DNA of 64,000 bases from Trileptium ribeirensis (lineage: Eukaryota; Nematoda; Enoplea; Enoplida; Thoracostomopsidae): contig JASANE010005042.1 in the NCBI GenBank assembly GCA_030248225.1, positions 1 to 64,000 on the forward strand, read 5' to 3'. Shown here in pieces: positions 37,201 through 43,325 of the stretch (the stretch's first letter is position 1; the number at the start of each line of letters is the position of its first letter). The notes beneath the pieces are model-generated. The model saw nothing but the letters and a program-made list of their open reading frames with translations. It was not told the origin of the DNA and searched no databases. The translations under genes and the position numbers were made by a program.

Positions 37201-38440
37201 GTATTAAATGCGATTTATTTGCGAATAAAATGCAAGCGAATGGGCACAAAAATGCGATTGAACCGCGAGCATAAAGCCACTGCGATTCGGGTGCATTTCG
37301 GGCAAAATGCGCGCGGGTAAACTTTAATTAATACTGCACAGTATATTTATTTTTTACTTATTTGGTTCCACCACCACGTTAGATGAGTATCAAAACCATT
37401 TAATATCAATTGTAATTTTCGGACTACTGATATTTCAGTTTGTTCAAAGAATACTACTATTTTGTATGCCTGTAAAATATCAACCGGACTATCGCTTCCT
37501 TCGAATTGTTCCACTTCGTCGCGTTCACTTGTTCACAGCGCTCCAGATAATCGGCTTATTGCTGCTATTTGCTGTCAAATACACAAAGCAAATATCGATG
37601 CTTTTTCCGTTGATGGTAAGCTTATTTTATGTCTCAGCGAAATGAGCTCACAATATTCAACTCTGTAACTCAGAGTTCTACGCTGAATTGTTAACTTGTA
37701 TTCGAGAACAAACCATTGCACTTTGTTGAAGAGTTATCTGATGCAAAGAAAAATGATAACGATAACTGAGCGCGGCTTCTACAAATAGCGAGAATATTCA
37801 TTTTATAAAATTTATATCTTTTGGCTAAATTTAATATAGTTTGGAACACCAGCCGTGGATAATGTACAAACATGCAATACTAGCCTCATTGTTTTTTTAA
37901 ACTGTGTAAACATGTGTATTTGGACAGATACAAAAACACACGCATCTGTACGCATAGTATATATACTTATAATTTTCACACTTTAGAAAGTATTATTTCT
38001 ACTTTTAGCTCGTCGTAATGATGCTAATTCGAAAGATGTTAGACAGATTTTTCACTCAAAAAGAACTATTTGCGCTCGACGATCCTCTTCCAAGCTTTCG
38101 TGCGCTGTGGTTGCCTAAACCACGAACACCATCACGAACACCAACTGCACCTAATAGTATGACTAACGATATGACACCACCGCCGTCTTACAATGAACTA
38201 AATCCCAAACTATCTGGCATTTCATTCGGTCGCATCGCTAAAGAATCGCCGACTTCTAACGACCGAAAGACTAGTAGCGATGCTGACGCTAAGCATCGCT
38301 CGGTTAGTTTTCAACAGGGAACGTCGTCGCTTGTTGGACCTGGAAGCGATAAGATTGACGAGATTCATGAAGAGCTTAGCGACGCAGAGCCTGACGAGCC
38401 AATGTTGTCGGCGACAAAACGGGTGGATTTTTCAGAATAA
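7027..38440 (+). CDS. SLC4: SLC4-family sodium-coupled bicarbonate transporter, complete gene, 22 coding exons
   Basis: Integral plasma-membrane transporter that should move bicarbonate or carbonate, probably with Na+, for pH and ion control. Coding exons: 7027-7204, 8398-8457, 9808-9964, 10985-11145, 11792-12004, 12617-12693, 14794-14949, 15677-15784, 16871-17014, 18060-18160, 18523-18709, 19905-20038, 22301-22523, 25896-25977, 27147-27295, 28356-28469, 29277-29441, 31215-31393, 34051-34123, 35306-35374, 37439-37615, 38009-38440. They sum to 3339 nt, and every junction keeps phase. Residues about 60-370 form the band-3 cytoplasmic domain ([20 protein letters not shown]). Residues about 450-990 form the 14-helix transport domain ([56 protein letters not shown]). 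Asp787 in MDQQIT matches Na+-coupled members; AE exchangers have Glu there (family knowledge). An in-frame TAA lies just upstream of the ATG. The length fits NBC/NDCBE proteins (about 1000-1200 residues). Substrate coupling is inferred; assignment to a vertebrate paralogue is not possible by eye. Confidence 0.95.
7985..8268. mobile_element. MITE-like element in SLC4 intron 1
   Basis: About 280 bp with imperfect terminal inverted repeats. The left end is GGCCATATTCGCACACCGC; the right end reads GCGGTGTGAACGCGGCAT. It is flanked by TAA on both sides, compatible with a 3-bp TWA target site as in Harbinger-type elements (inference). No transposase is encoded. Related sequence occurs at 14966-15150. 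Confidence 0.6.
8398..8457 (+). CDS. SLC4: SLC4 exon 2: cytoplasmic domain start
   Basis: A 60-nt exon between TTTCAG and AAA|GTAAGT that enters and leaves in phase 1. It encodes [20 protein letters not shown]. It was placed by phase continuity with exons 1 and 3 and by strong splice sites. By itself it has little family signal. Confidence 0.75.
9166..9366. mobile_element. Palindromic MITE-like element in SLC4 intron 2
   Basis: The arms GTAGCACAGCC...GTGCGTCAAGTGA (from 9229) and TCACTTAACGCAC...GGCTGTGCTAC (to 9366) are inverted repeats of about 38 bp around a 60-bp centre. A smaller palindrome with the same core (CGTGCGTCAAAGTGACTTAA) lies just upstream at about 9172-9197. No clear target duplication. 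A diverged relative is at 47093-47260. Confidence 0.55.
9808..9964 (+). CDS. SLC4: SLC4 exon 3: band-3 cytoplasmic domain
   Basis: Runs from TAATCAG| to GCAAG|GTATTT. It encodes a segment with [17 protein letters not shown] and ends in QQQWTETA, the family motif (ETARW) completed in the next exon. It leaves in phase 2. Confidence 0.9.
10270..10680. repeat. Degenerate G-rich tandem repeat in SLC4 intron 3
   Basis: Imperfect reiterations of a GGTGGT...GAAC..GGGGT theme, roughly 50 bp apart, give overlapping open frames on both strands. No domain is recognisable in either strand, so it is read as repeat rather than gene. Confidence 0.4.
10985..11145 (+). CDS. SLC4: SLC4 exon 4: band-3 cytoplasmic domain core
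   Basis: Encodes [20 protein letters not shown] and continues through [14 protein letters not shown] to an [13 protein letters not shown] end. This is the most conserved stretch of the cytoplasmic domain of Na+-coupled SLC4 proteins, where the family pattern is ETARWIKFEE, then GGERWSKPHV, then a LHSL-ELR segment. Acceptor TTCAG|, donor ATAG|GTTATT. Confidence 0.95.
11792..12004 (+). CDS. SLC4: SLC4 exon 5: cytoplasmic domain helix and variable linker
   Basis: Acceptor CTGCAG|, donor AAGT|GTAAGT. It encodes [18 protein letters not shown], the expected helix after the SHLI segment, then PKHHLVGSQ followed by a Ser-rich linker. The linker after about residue 225 is not conserved. Confidence 0.85.
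12617..12693 (+). CDS. SLC4: SLC4 exon 6: acidic/serine linker
   Basis: Runs from TTTCAG| to AAG|GTATTT, 77 nt, and restores phase 0. It encodes a low-conservation linker ([16 protein letters not shown]). It was accepted because both splice sites are good and the phase connects exons 5 and 7 exactly. Confidence 0.75.
12694..14793. other. SLC4 intron 6, with an interspersed repeat at 13980-14540
   Basis: The first 1.3 kb is AT-rich and featureless. From about 13980 there is a distinct block with phrases such as CAAATCGGCTCAAGGGTTGC and CCCCTGGGTACCCCCCTTTG. It resembles in style the blocks at 32580-32730 and 46090-46330. Probably an old nonautonomous transposon; no coding capacity seen. Confidence 0.4.
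14794..14949 (+). CDS. SLC4: SLC4 exon 7: band-3 cytoplasmic domain, RKIP segment
   Basis: Encodes [20 protein letters not shown] and [13 protein letters not shown], corresponding to the family segment KKIPxGAEAxxVLVGEVDFL with PxxAFVRL. Phase 0 at both ends. The donor GAA|GTATGT lies about 17 bp before a MITE-like sequence. Confidence 0.9.
14966..15150. mobile_element. Diverged relative of the 7985-8268 MITE in SLC4 intron 7
   Basis: TATGGCGTGTTCACATTGAG followed by CCGATCCAACCCGATTCG resembles the reverse complement of the right end of the element at 7985-8268 (GCCGCGTTCACACCGCG...CCAATCCGATC). The opposite end is not clear. It starts about 17 bp downstream of the exon 7 donor. Confidence 0.4.
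15677..15784 (+). CDS. SLC4: SLC4 exon 8: VPxPTRFxFxLLxP motif
   Basis: Encodes [18 protein letters not shown] and an [16 protein letters not shown] end, near the consensus VPVPTRFLFILLGP and EIGRSIATLMSD of the SLC4 cytoplasmic domain. Acceptor TTGAAG|, donor CAG|GTAACA. Confidence 0.93.
16160..16400. repeat. SINE-like interspersed repeat, copy 1 (SLC4 intron 8)
   Basis: Contains GTTCGACGCCTCAGAGAAAT followed by AATCCGCCTCTCCCTTATGA and GTATATATG. A related block occurs at 60630-60850. GTTCGACGC fits the pol III B-box pattern, suggesting a tRNA-derived SINE; the A box is not convincing. Confidence 0.45.
16871..17014 (+). CDS. SLC4: SLC4 exon 9: end of cytoplasmic domain
   Basis: Encodes [20 protein letters not shown] followed by [20 protein letters not shown]. 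This matches the conserved FHDVAYKAKDRxDLLxGIDEFLDQVTVLPPGEWDP region. Phase 0 at both ends; donor ACA|GTATGT. Confidence 0.95.
17740..17890. mobile_element. Element related to the foldback core, SLC4 intron 9
   Basis: The stretch GTTAGAACGGGGGGTTCTGG ... CTTAGCTTAGG ... GGCTTAGTATGTCGAGAAAG closely parallels the spacer of the foldback element at about 20390-20545 (GTTAGAACAAG ... TTAGCTTAGGC ... CTAAGTATATCGAGAAAGGC). The long inverted arms are not evident here, so it is probably a remnant or internal fragment. Confidence 0.5.
18060..18160 (+). CDS. SLC4: SLC4 exon 10: linker to membrane domain
   Basis: A 101-nt exon from ATATTTCAG| to GGAAG|GTGAGA. It encodes a basic linker ending EELQRTGR, the family motif (HELQRTGRLFGGL) that leads into helix 1. 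I searched for it because exon 9 ends in phase 0 while exon 11 needs phase 2; this exon supplies exactly that. Confidence 0.92.
18523..18709 (+). CDS. SLC4: SLC4 exon 11: entry to membrane domain, helix 1
   Basis: Encodes [20 protein letters not shown], then a hydrophobic helix, then ITFGGVMES. RLFGGLxxDIKRK and the VITFGG substrate-region motif are hallmarks of the HCO3_cotransp family. Donor ATATG|GTACGA. Confidence 0.96.
19100..19340. repeat. T-rich quasi-repeat block, SLC4 intron 11
   Basis: Degenerate reiterations of the type TTCCCAATTTTTTCC/GTTTTCCCCAGTTTTTC, followed by a G-rich stretch. Similar text occurs at 21980-22150, 42240-42400 and 44780-44960. No coding signal. Confidence 0.35.
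19905..20038 (+). CDS. SLC4: SLC4 exon 12: helices 2-3, TGPTLVFE motif
   Basis: Encodes [20 protein letters not shown] and [16 protein letters not shown], matching the [24 protein letters not shown] segment at the anion site. The open frame that reads through this stretch in another phase is a shadow. The donor GCAA|GTAAGA is only 19 bp upstream of the foldback element's target duplication. Confidence 0.95.
20066..20853. mobile_element. Foldback element with 8-bp target duplication, SLC4 intron 12
   Basis: 788 bp. Two inverted arms of about 300 bp each pair almost end to end. The left arm starts GGTTCTTTTCCATTATC; the right arm ends GATAATGGAAAGAACC. Internal pairs include CAATCTATTCAGCTCGATGA with CGAGCTGAATAGATTG. 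A loop of about 155 bp carries repeated CTTAGGCTTAG/TTAGCTTAGG. The direct repeat AAATTATA flanks both ends (20058-20065, 20854-20861). An 8-bp duplication suggests mobilisation by a hAT-like transposase (inference). Confidence 0.88.
21980..22150. repeat. Degenerate AATTTTTGCCAATTTTCC array, SLC4 intron 12
   Basis: About ten imperfect 12-20 bp reiterations around TTTTTGCCAATTTTTCC. They generate a false 137-codon Lys/Ile-rich coiled-coil-looking frame on the minus strand (21790-22203), which is not supported as a gene. Confidence 0.5.
22301..22523 (+). CDS. SLC4: SLC4 exon 13: helices 4-5
   Basis: Acceptor TTTAAG|A completes the Lys codon of exon 12. Encodes [20 protein letters not shown], then [17 protein letters not shown] and AIEELF, matching LRxWIGLWTxxxxxxLVATDAS and ITRFTEEAFAALICIIF. 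The donor CAG|GTTGGC is weak, so the 3' boundary is the least certain of the core exons, although phase agrees with exon 14. Confidence 0.88.
23278..25725. repeat. 104-bp minisatellite, about 23 copies (SLC4 intron 13)
   Basis: The unit contains CATAAACGTTTCGTGACGAA, TGGTTTCTTTGCTATGCTCT and GCGGCTGATGTGCTCTGTTA. Copy starts at 23281 and 23385 are followed by a 57-bp partial copy carrying a novel TCCTGACGCCCCCAAAA patch. From 23546 to 25626 there are 21 starts exactly 104 bp apart. Copies are nearly identical; a C-to-T change (ACTCGTACTC) shows in one internal copy near 25085 and again in the last copy. The homogeneity implies recent expansion or conversion. Confidence 0.97.
25896..25977 (+). 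CDS. SLC4: SLC4 exon 14: large extracellular loop, part 1
   Basis: An 82-nt exon from CTTAG| to ATCGA|GTAAGT encoding [20 protein letters not shown]. It has two N-glycosylation sequons (NAS, NQS) and a CxC pair, as expected for the glycosylated loop between helices 5 and 6. It follows a 3.4-kb intron almost filled by the 104-bp minisatellite. Confidence 0.85.
27147..27295 (+). CDS. SLC4: SLC4 exon 15: end of extracellular loop, helix 6
   Basis: Encodes [14 protein letters not shown], with a third sequon (NCT) and two more loop cysteines, then [20 protein letters not shown] and [12 protein letters not shown]. It matches the family's VPDVLFWSxILFxxT and FKxSxYFPTKVR. Donor AGG|GTAAAT. Confidence 0.93.
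28356..28469 (+). CDS. SLC4: SLC4 exon 16: helix 7
   Basis: Encodes [20 protein letters not shown] and PKLHVPQQF, matching VRxxxSDFAVxLxI and PKLxVPxxF. Acceptor TTGCAG|, donor GCG|GTGTGT. Phase 0 at both ends. Confidence 0.93.
29277..29441 (+). CDS. SLC4: SLC4 exon 17: helix 8 with MDQQIT
   Basis: Encodes [20 protein letters not shown] followed by [10 protein letters not shown]. The family equivalent is [31 protein letters not shown]. The acidic residue is Asp (residue 787), the state in Na+-coupled members such as NBCe1; AE exchangers have Glu. Acceptor TTTCAG|, donor AAG|GTATTC. Confidence 0.97.
30390..30520. repeat. Tetranucleotide tract and conserved-looking repeat end (SLC4 intron 17)
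   Basis: GAACGAACGAACGGACGGAC lies inside a block reading GGGTCTTGAGATCCGTCGGA ... CATCGACCTTTTTACTCCCA, then CGCTTCGCTCGGCCTCGCCG. It looks like the end of an interspersed element. The enclosing 90-codon open frame is not considered a gene. Confidence 0.4.
31215..31393 (+). CDS. SLC4: SLC4 exon 18: helix 9 and start of helix 10
   Basis: Encodes [20 protein letters not shown], then [20 protein letters not shown], then KPQFLGVR. It matches the family segments KKGxGYHLDLL, LGLPWFVAATVLSITHV and QPxFLGIREQRVT. The true donor is TAAG|GTAAAA. The last part of this exon and its donor are duplicated downstream in the intron as a decayed copy and a tandem array. Confidence 0.96.
31394..31520 (+). 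pseudogene. Partial duplicate of SLC4 exon 18 end and donor
   Basis: About 31460-31523 repeats the last 21 codons of exon 18 with substitutions but without a stop. [20 protein letters not shown] corresponds to [20 protein letters not shown]. The sequence after the copy's donor-like TGAG|GTGG also matches the start of intron 18 (TTTTGCTGGTTGTCTATATT versus TTTCTGCTTGTCTGTACCAT). It lacks the upstream exon body and a good acceptor, so it is read as a decayed tandem duplication, not an alternative exon. Confidence 0.75.
31510..32240. repeat. 104-bp minisatellite derived from the exon 18 donor region
   Basis: Each unit carries CAATTTTTGGGTGTGAGGTG, that is, the codons for QFLGVR plus a donor-like GGTGG. 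The phrase TGAGG starts at 31521, 31625, 31729, 31833, 31937, 32041 and 32145, an exact 104-bp period. The last unit is truncated. It lies in intron 18, directly downstream of the real donor. Confidence 0.95.
32560..33145. repeat. Interspersed repeat block with two diverged tandem segments (SLC4 intron 18)
   Basis: Begins GTGTGTATATGTGTGACCGG, then CATAACTCGGGAACATGTTA. Further on, GGTATGGTGCCCCAGTGGTT and GGTATGCGCCCCCAATGGTT head two related segments about 140 bp apart. Each is followed by a CCAAAATTC phrase and a GGGNGTTTTCTGGCAT phrase. No coding domain. Confidence 0.45.
34051..34123 (+). CDS. SLC4: SLC4 exon 19: REQRVT motif, helix 10
   Basis: A 73-nt exon from TTTCAG| to CGG|GTAACG encoding [20 protein letters not shown] and TPIIR. 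REQRVTG is nearly invariant in the family. Phase 2 in, phase 0 out. Confidence 0.93.
34440..34900. repeat. Diverged direct repeat, about 275-bp spacing (SLC4 intron 19)
   Basis: CAACTTGATATGTTTCAAAA with TGCTTATCTCATGACAAGAA, from about 34449, recurs as CAACTTGATATGATCCAAAT with GCTTATGTTATGACAAAACT from about 34723. Both copies continue through GTCGTGAGCTG and GAACCG(C/T)T(C/T)ATA to TTCGGACC or TTCCGGACC. Confidence 0.55.
35306..35374 (+). CDS. SLC4: SLC4 exon 20: helix 11
   Basis: A 69-nt exon from TTTCAG| to CAG|GTAACT encoding [20 protein letters not shown]. It matches the family's IPMPVLYGVFLYMGxxSLxG. Confidence 0.93.
36780..37330. other. GC-richer transposon-like block in SLC4 intron 20
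   Basis: Contains GGTACCCACTGCCCACGGCT, ACCCGCTAGCCGTTGG, AACCGGTAGCCGTACCCG and, near 37310, GCGCGCGGGTAAAC. The repeated (A/T)ACCCG words recall subterminal repeats of hAT elements such as the one at 61323-63962. No transposase sequence is present. The 86-codon open frame here is composed of these words. Confidence 0.35.
37439..37615 (+). CDS. SLC4: SLC4 exon 21: helices 12-13
   Basis: Encodes [20 protein letters not shown] and [19 protein letters not shown], matching RIxLFxMPxKHQPDxxYLRHVPLRKVHLFT. Donor GATG|GTAAGC. Confidence 0.95.
38009..38440 (+). CDS. SLC4: SLC4 exon 22: helix 14, cytoplasmic tail and stop
   Basis: Encodes [20 protein letters not shown] and the LDDPLP segment (family: FVRKxLDxxFTKRELSWLDDLMP). 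A tail of about 110 residues follows with a TP-repeat ([11 protein letters not shown]), a PPxY element (PPSY) and an acidic end closing in RVDFSE before TAA. The tail is poorly conserved. PPxY motifs can bind WW domains (known in general; a role here is inference). Confidence 0.95.
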   Translation, partial: LVVMMLIRKMLDRFFTQKELFALDDPLPSFRALWLPKPRTPSRTPTAPNSMTNDMTPPPSYNELNPKLSGISFGRIAKESPTSNDRKTSSDADAKHRSVSFQQGTSSLVGPGSDKIDEIHEELSDAEPDEPMLSATKRVDFSE

Positions 38441-38441
38441 A
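38436..38441 (+). promoter_or_regulatory. AATAAA hexamer overlapping the SLC4 stop codon
   Basis: The stop codon TAA is embedded in AATAAA. More conventional candidate poly(A) signals (AATAAA) lie downstream near 38879 and 39492. Which is used cannot be told from sequence; the overlapping one may be chance. Confidence 0.25.
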
Positions 38442-39600
38442 TTGTTATCAGTCTTTTTCGTACTTTATGATCGAAATCTGCGCATTTCATCAACTAAAAT
38501 GTTATATAGTTCGTAGTGTATTCAGATTTGGCTCGAATAGCGGAAATTTCAAAGCAATGAGCTCTTTTAAAAATTTACTTTACGATACACTTAGTGTTTG
38601 TTTTTCACATATATGCTTAGATCATGCAGTGTCGTTCTGTTCGATAAATATTGAAAACTGCTGATTGACATATCGTGTTTCAATAGGTAATACTAGTACG
38701 ACCCATGCCCCTACGCAGCTTACGTTTAAAACCTTCTACTTAAAAGCGTTGTGCATACACTTTTTTAGGAGTGACTTATTACTGCCTGTTTTTAACAACG
38801 ATCAGCGAATGTTCTAACATTAGCCACAAATCAGTGCGCTCGACCAAAATTTAATAACATTTCCTTAAAACTATACATAATAAAAAGATAAAGTTTAAAT
38901 TATTGGCGTACATAACGCAAATAATGCAAAATAGTTTGGCAGCATCGAATCTTCAAAACACCACTGTATTCATGGAAAATCAATTTTTCAAATGTTATAA
39001 CGCTTCGTTTTACGGTGCAGAAATTACCTTTACTTCGAAACCATGAATGGCATTACTTTACCAGATGCTACGCTGTGACCGTTGTGTTGAAAATCGTAGT
39101 TTAATTGGGGAAAATATAACAATAAAATATAAAAATACTTAGAGTTAGCTAAATTATTAAATTATAAAATAAACGCTACATCAATGTATTAAATAATAGT
39201 CGTGAAAGCTGGATTATGAAGGTGCATTCGCAAATGGCTGAACCCAATAAAAAGAGATTATCGTAGGCTTCCGCCCGCCGTCACTAAGCTTCAACATTGG
39301 GCAATTTTGTATACGAAATTATTCTGCTTCTGTCAAGCACTTCAAACTGCCGCAGTACCGGCGAGCGAATTAATATTTGGTGTGACCTAGGTTTTTCAAC
39401 CCAAGGGATGATATTTTATATTGGCATGTATAGATTTCCATCAGTCACTGTTATATATTGTCATGATGTTTTTGTTTGTATATATTTTTGTAATAAAGTT
39501 ATATTTTAGAATAAACGAATCTAAGTAAAACAACAGCGCAAAGCAGGATTCTTTATTGTACTGTTTCTGCAGCTTTCAGTAATGTTCGGCTCAGTCGATG
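38441..39600. other. 3' flank of the SLC4 gene
   Basis: AT-rich sequence expected to hold the 3' untranslated region. AATAAA occurs near 38879, 39168, 39246, 39492 and 39511. No further coding exon is seen. Confidence 0.5.
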
Positions 39601-39639
39601 GAGTGATCTTTTTGGGCTAAGATATTGGACAATTCACAT

Positions 39640-40860
39640 GTCTATGTAAAACAGAATCATTTGAAAGAACCCATGACACGCAAAGTTCTTGAAAACCCTG
39701 ATAATGAGAAGAAATGGAGGAAGACACCAGACAAAAATTTGTTCGCATTCGAATTTAAACGCATCCACCCCGGATGTCCACGGGATATATTAAACGTGAA
39801 AAAACGATCAAAATGAGTGAGCATTGTCACAATTAGCAAAAAGAAAAAAATCGCACATTCCGAAAATGCTCTGTACATAACGAACGAACCCAGGCGTCAA
39901 GACCAATCGTTCCAATCTATGCGCTTACTTAGCGAATCCGCATAATCGTTTAACCGACGGGAACCCAAACCAAACTTATGTGAAGATTATAACTGTGTGC
40001 TAGAGACCAAATCTGACTGGCCATGTGCAGAAAGGCTTAACGCAACCGCGAATAACAATACGAGATGCCGCTTGACTATTATTAGATGCACTTACATTCC
40101 TGTGAAACAACATAGCTTTAAATGAACGCAACGCAAACAAAACGCCATAAAGTTCATGCATTATTGAACTATGTGGGATCTAGGCGACCGGCAATCTAGA
40201 ATGCGCCTTGAATATGGAACCTGCGTTCAGGAGCACCGCTCCACAAGCATAACCCGAAGCGTCCGTGTAACATGACAAAGAAGGACGATCCGGAAGAGTC
40301 CCCAAAATGATTAACAGATATCCGAATAACAGATCAGAATATCCAGCCAAAAATTTTAATCCACGAGAAGATTGTGTGTCACTTCTTCAAGGCTATCAAA
40401 ATCGGAAGAATCTACAAAAGCAAACATTTTCCGGATCCGAAACCCAAAAATCTATGTTCTGAGCAGGAGAAATCTCAGATTTATCGTAATTTAATAGTAA
40501 TCCAGCGAAATGCAAACCGCTTTGAACGATCCTAATTTGCTGTGCAAACAGGGCCAAATTGTTGCACAAAACTAAACCATCATCAATGCATAAAACGACA
40601 CGAATGCACTGACTTCTCTACTTCCGCACGACTGGGCGCAACAACTGGTACAAATAAACGGACCCGATGATAGTCGAGGACCGTGGTAACCCAGAGAGGG
40701 AACCGGAAATACTGGTGCTACGTTGGCGCCGAGAATCTCGACTGCCGCTGGACGAAAAATGCTTCAGTTTGCGTTTGATACGATCGCGCCCATGAGAGCG
40801 ATGCCATGGAGCCACCTCGGGATTTGAAAAACATTGTGCCATGTCAAAACCCAACTAAGA
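39640..40860 (-). pseudogene. DIRS-like retrotransposon remnant (reverse transcriptase and RNase H)
   Basis: Read on the minus strand, about 40650-40680 gives LSSGPFICT and the overlapping frame gives LLRPVVRK; together they recall the family motif of the LPFGLSSAPxIFTKLLRP type. About 40575-40600 gives VVLCIDDGLVL, the YxDD-like catalytic box. About 40225-40280 gives SCYTDASGYACGAVLLN, an RNase H-like strand. About 39750-39830 gives HFDRFFTFNISR...RLNSNAN, resembling the DRFAxxxNxxxPRFNS segment that follows RNase H in DIRS-type elements (family knowledge). Frames shift several times and stops interrupt, so it is dead. No tyrosine recombinase region was found. It is tail-to-tail with the SLC4 gene. 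Confidence 0.7.
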
Positions 40861-40999
40861 TATAGTCCAACCTGATGATTAGGCGACTGACGTAAGCTTT
40901 CCTGACTCCGTGATCCATCACCTGCTCGCCATACAAAATCCGTTGGCAAGCGCTCTCCACCACTGAGGCTATCGTTGTACTCTCGTTAATCATAATTCT

Positions 41000-43190
41000 A
41001 AAACTTTGTCGGCAACCAAATTATTAGATCATAAACACATAAAACGGTTCAAACGCGTAGTGGGAAAACTACAATGCCGAAACGAACTTAAAACAGTAAC
41101 TTTGATGGTGAACGTAACGCTGAATGAAAACAGAGCACACAAGCATGAACCACAGAAAACACGCTAAGCTGCGTATTCAAATTATCTCAACGTTAGCCAC
41201 CACCTGAGGAAGCAATTCTTGCTAGACGCAACTGATGGAAAAGTGGGACCATTAAATCGAGAGCCACAATTTGATATTATGCATTTTTGTCAGAGCAGCC
41301 ACTTTAAAGCTATTAGAACGTGTATAAGTGCCCCAAAAATGAAATTTCCAAAATTTTGACTAATTTCTTGCTTGTTATGGCTCTACAAAGTCATTTAAAG
41401 TGTAATTTAATTTGTGAAATTGTTTAAAACCTCGATATATGTATAATTTTGAGACCAAAAATAATCCAATTTTGTCAGTTTTTACTTTTGTATGCACCGA
41501 TGGCTTGAATATGACCGTAGGTTTTCAGCGTTGAGAAATCAGAGCATCCGCAGAGCAAAAAAGTGTTGAAAATGGGTTCAAGATTCGATATCGTTTATAT
41601 ATGGGAAAAACATAGTTAATAATTATATTAATTATATTGTAAAATGCATAATTTCATAGCAAAATTACAATTTAAAAATGTTATATTTCATCCTTTTTAG
41701 TCAAAGTCAAAACCCTTTCTGCCGGCCCGGTCAGTTTGAGAATATACATATCATACGAAGAAACAAGGGGATGGGTTTACCAAAATAAGACCAGTTCATA
41801 TGACAAAATATTGTTCCGGCACTGTCATTCTTGAATTTTTATAAACATTTTAGCACTGCTATTTGCCAAAAAATTTTGGGATATTCCAGCGCATTTTTGT
41901 TACCTAACTACCACAAATGGCTTTGTTACTGTTTCGTCGCTACCCAAAACTCATCTCTAAACATAAATGGCACATACGATTTTTACGTATTGTGTGCTGA
42001 TTCTGCACTCTTTAGGAAAGTATATAACTCTGTAAAAATTTTAAGTAGCGTTTTTTAAACCCTAAAAGATTTTGCGCAACTTCCTTGGAAAATTTTTTGC
42101 GGATTCCACACCAAACCGTGTTTCCGTGGCTAATTTTTCACTTATGCGATACGGTATATGACGTTTCACAAGTAGTACAGGAGTTAACCTAAGTTAACTA
42201 AGGTGCTTCCCAAATTCCCTAAGAATCAAAAGAAATTAAATTCTGAAACTATTTATGTGTTTAGAAATTTTGGGAATCCGGGAATTTTCAATTTTCCTAT
42301 TGTCGATTTGCGATATTGCCGATTTCCAATTACGATTGTCAGATTTTCGAATCCGTGACACCTGCCGATTCCCCAAATCATTAATCCCAAATCCAACCAA
42401 TTGATAACCCTAATTTAATTAGATGACCTGCGCTGAGACCGTTGCATAAATAACTAACCAAGCCATGTTGTTAAAGCTCAGTTATTGGAAATTCATAGCG
42501 GAAGTAAAAAGTGTTTTCGCTGCAAAGATAACTGTAATATTTGACAAAATAATTTTTTCACTCCTTATTTCGTAGTAAACCATATCTGAATATCGAGGTG
42601 AAATCCGCAACATCCACCTGTCTACACAATCGACACGTGCACACTCAAAACTAATAGAACCAGCGACTCCAATGCCAGAAATTATCATTTCGAAATAAAT
42701 ACCGCACATCCCAACGTATAATTGCTCCTGGCTATATATTCCATACTGTTGACTATGTTAGAAAATATCGACGATATAGTATGTAGTAAACCAAATGGTG
42801 CTGTGGGCACTTGTACCGCTGAAATTTAAATCAATTACCGCTCATCATCCTCCAGCCTTGGTAACAGCGGTATCTACGCGATTTGGATACAAAATTTGTT
42901 GTTCTGATCACCTATTCAGGCGCTATAGGTTTTATCTCTAATGTTAGGCTTGCAGCTGCCTTAGCTTAAGTCACCAGTACTATGGAAATTCTGTATCACA
43001 TCACTTTATAGAGGTTTATTCACAATACACGCGAAGAATTCACTAAGACAAAGACTTAAAGTTAAACAAATTTGCAGAATTCCATTCAACTTTGAACGTT
43101 AAACAGTTAACCCTCTCATGCCCACTAGGCCCAAATAGACCCAACGAACATTGCGACTCGTTGTGTTTATTGAGTTTGTCGTATACCGTA
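41000..43190. other. Intergenic region, T-rich quasi-repeat at 42240-42400
   Basis: No gene recognised. 42240-42400 reads as reiterated GATTTTCGAATCC/GCCGATTCCCC/TTTCCAATT words, like the blocks at 21980 and 44780. Confidence 0.4.
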
Positions 43191-43252
43191 CGTTTGAACG
43201 TGCGTTGTTATTCGCTCGCATAGTGAGGTGCTTTAAGGAGCCGAGCAACAGC

Positions 43253-43325
43253 TCTCAGATAGCTCAGTGGTTTGCGTACACAAGTTTCACTCGTGCGTTT
43301 CGGGTTCGATCCCTGGCGCAGGCTT
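43253..43325 (+). repeat. tRNA-derived element (SINE head or tRNA pseudogene)
   Basis: A box TAGCTCAGTGG (43260-43270) and B box GGTTCGATCCC (43303-43313) sit at normal tRNA spacing. The T stem pairs (TCGGG with CCTGG) and the T loop is TTCGATC. The acceptor ends do not pair and the D stem is poor, so it is not a functional tRNA. It could be a tRNA-derived SINE; its 3' tail is undefined. Confidence 0.65.

Noticed and set aside
43253..43325. Functional tRNA gene
   Set aside because: A and B boxes are good, but the acceptor stem does not pair and the D stem is poor, so only a tRNA-derived element is supported.
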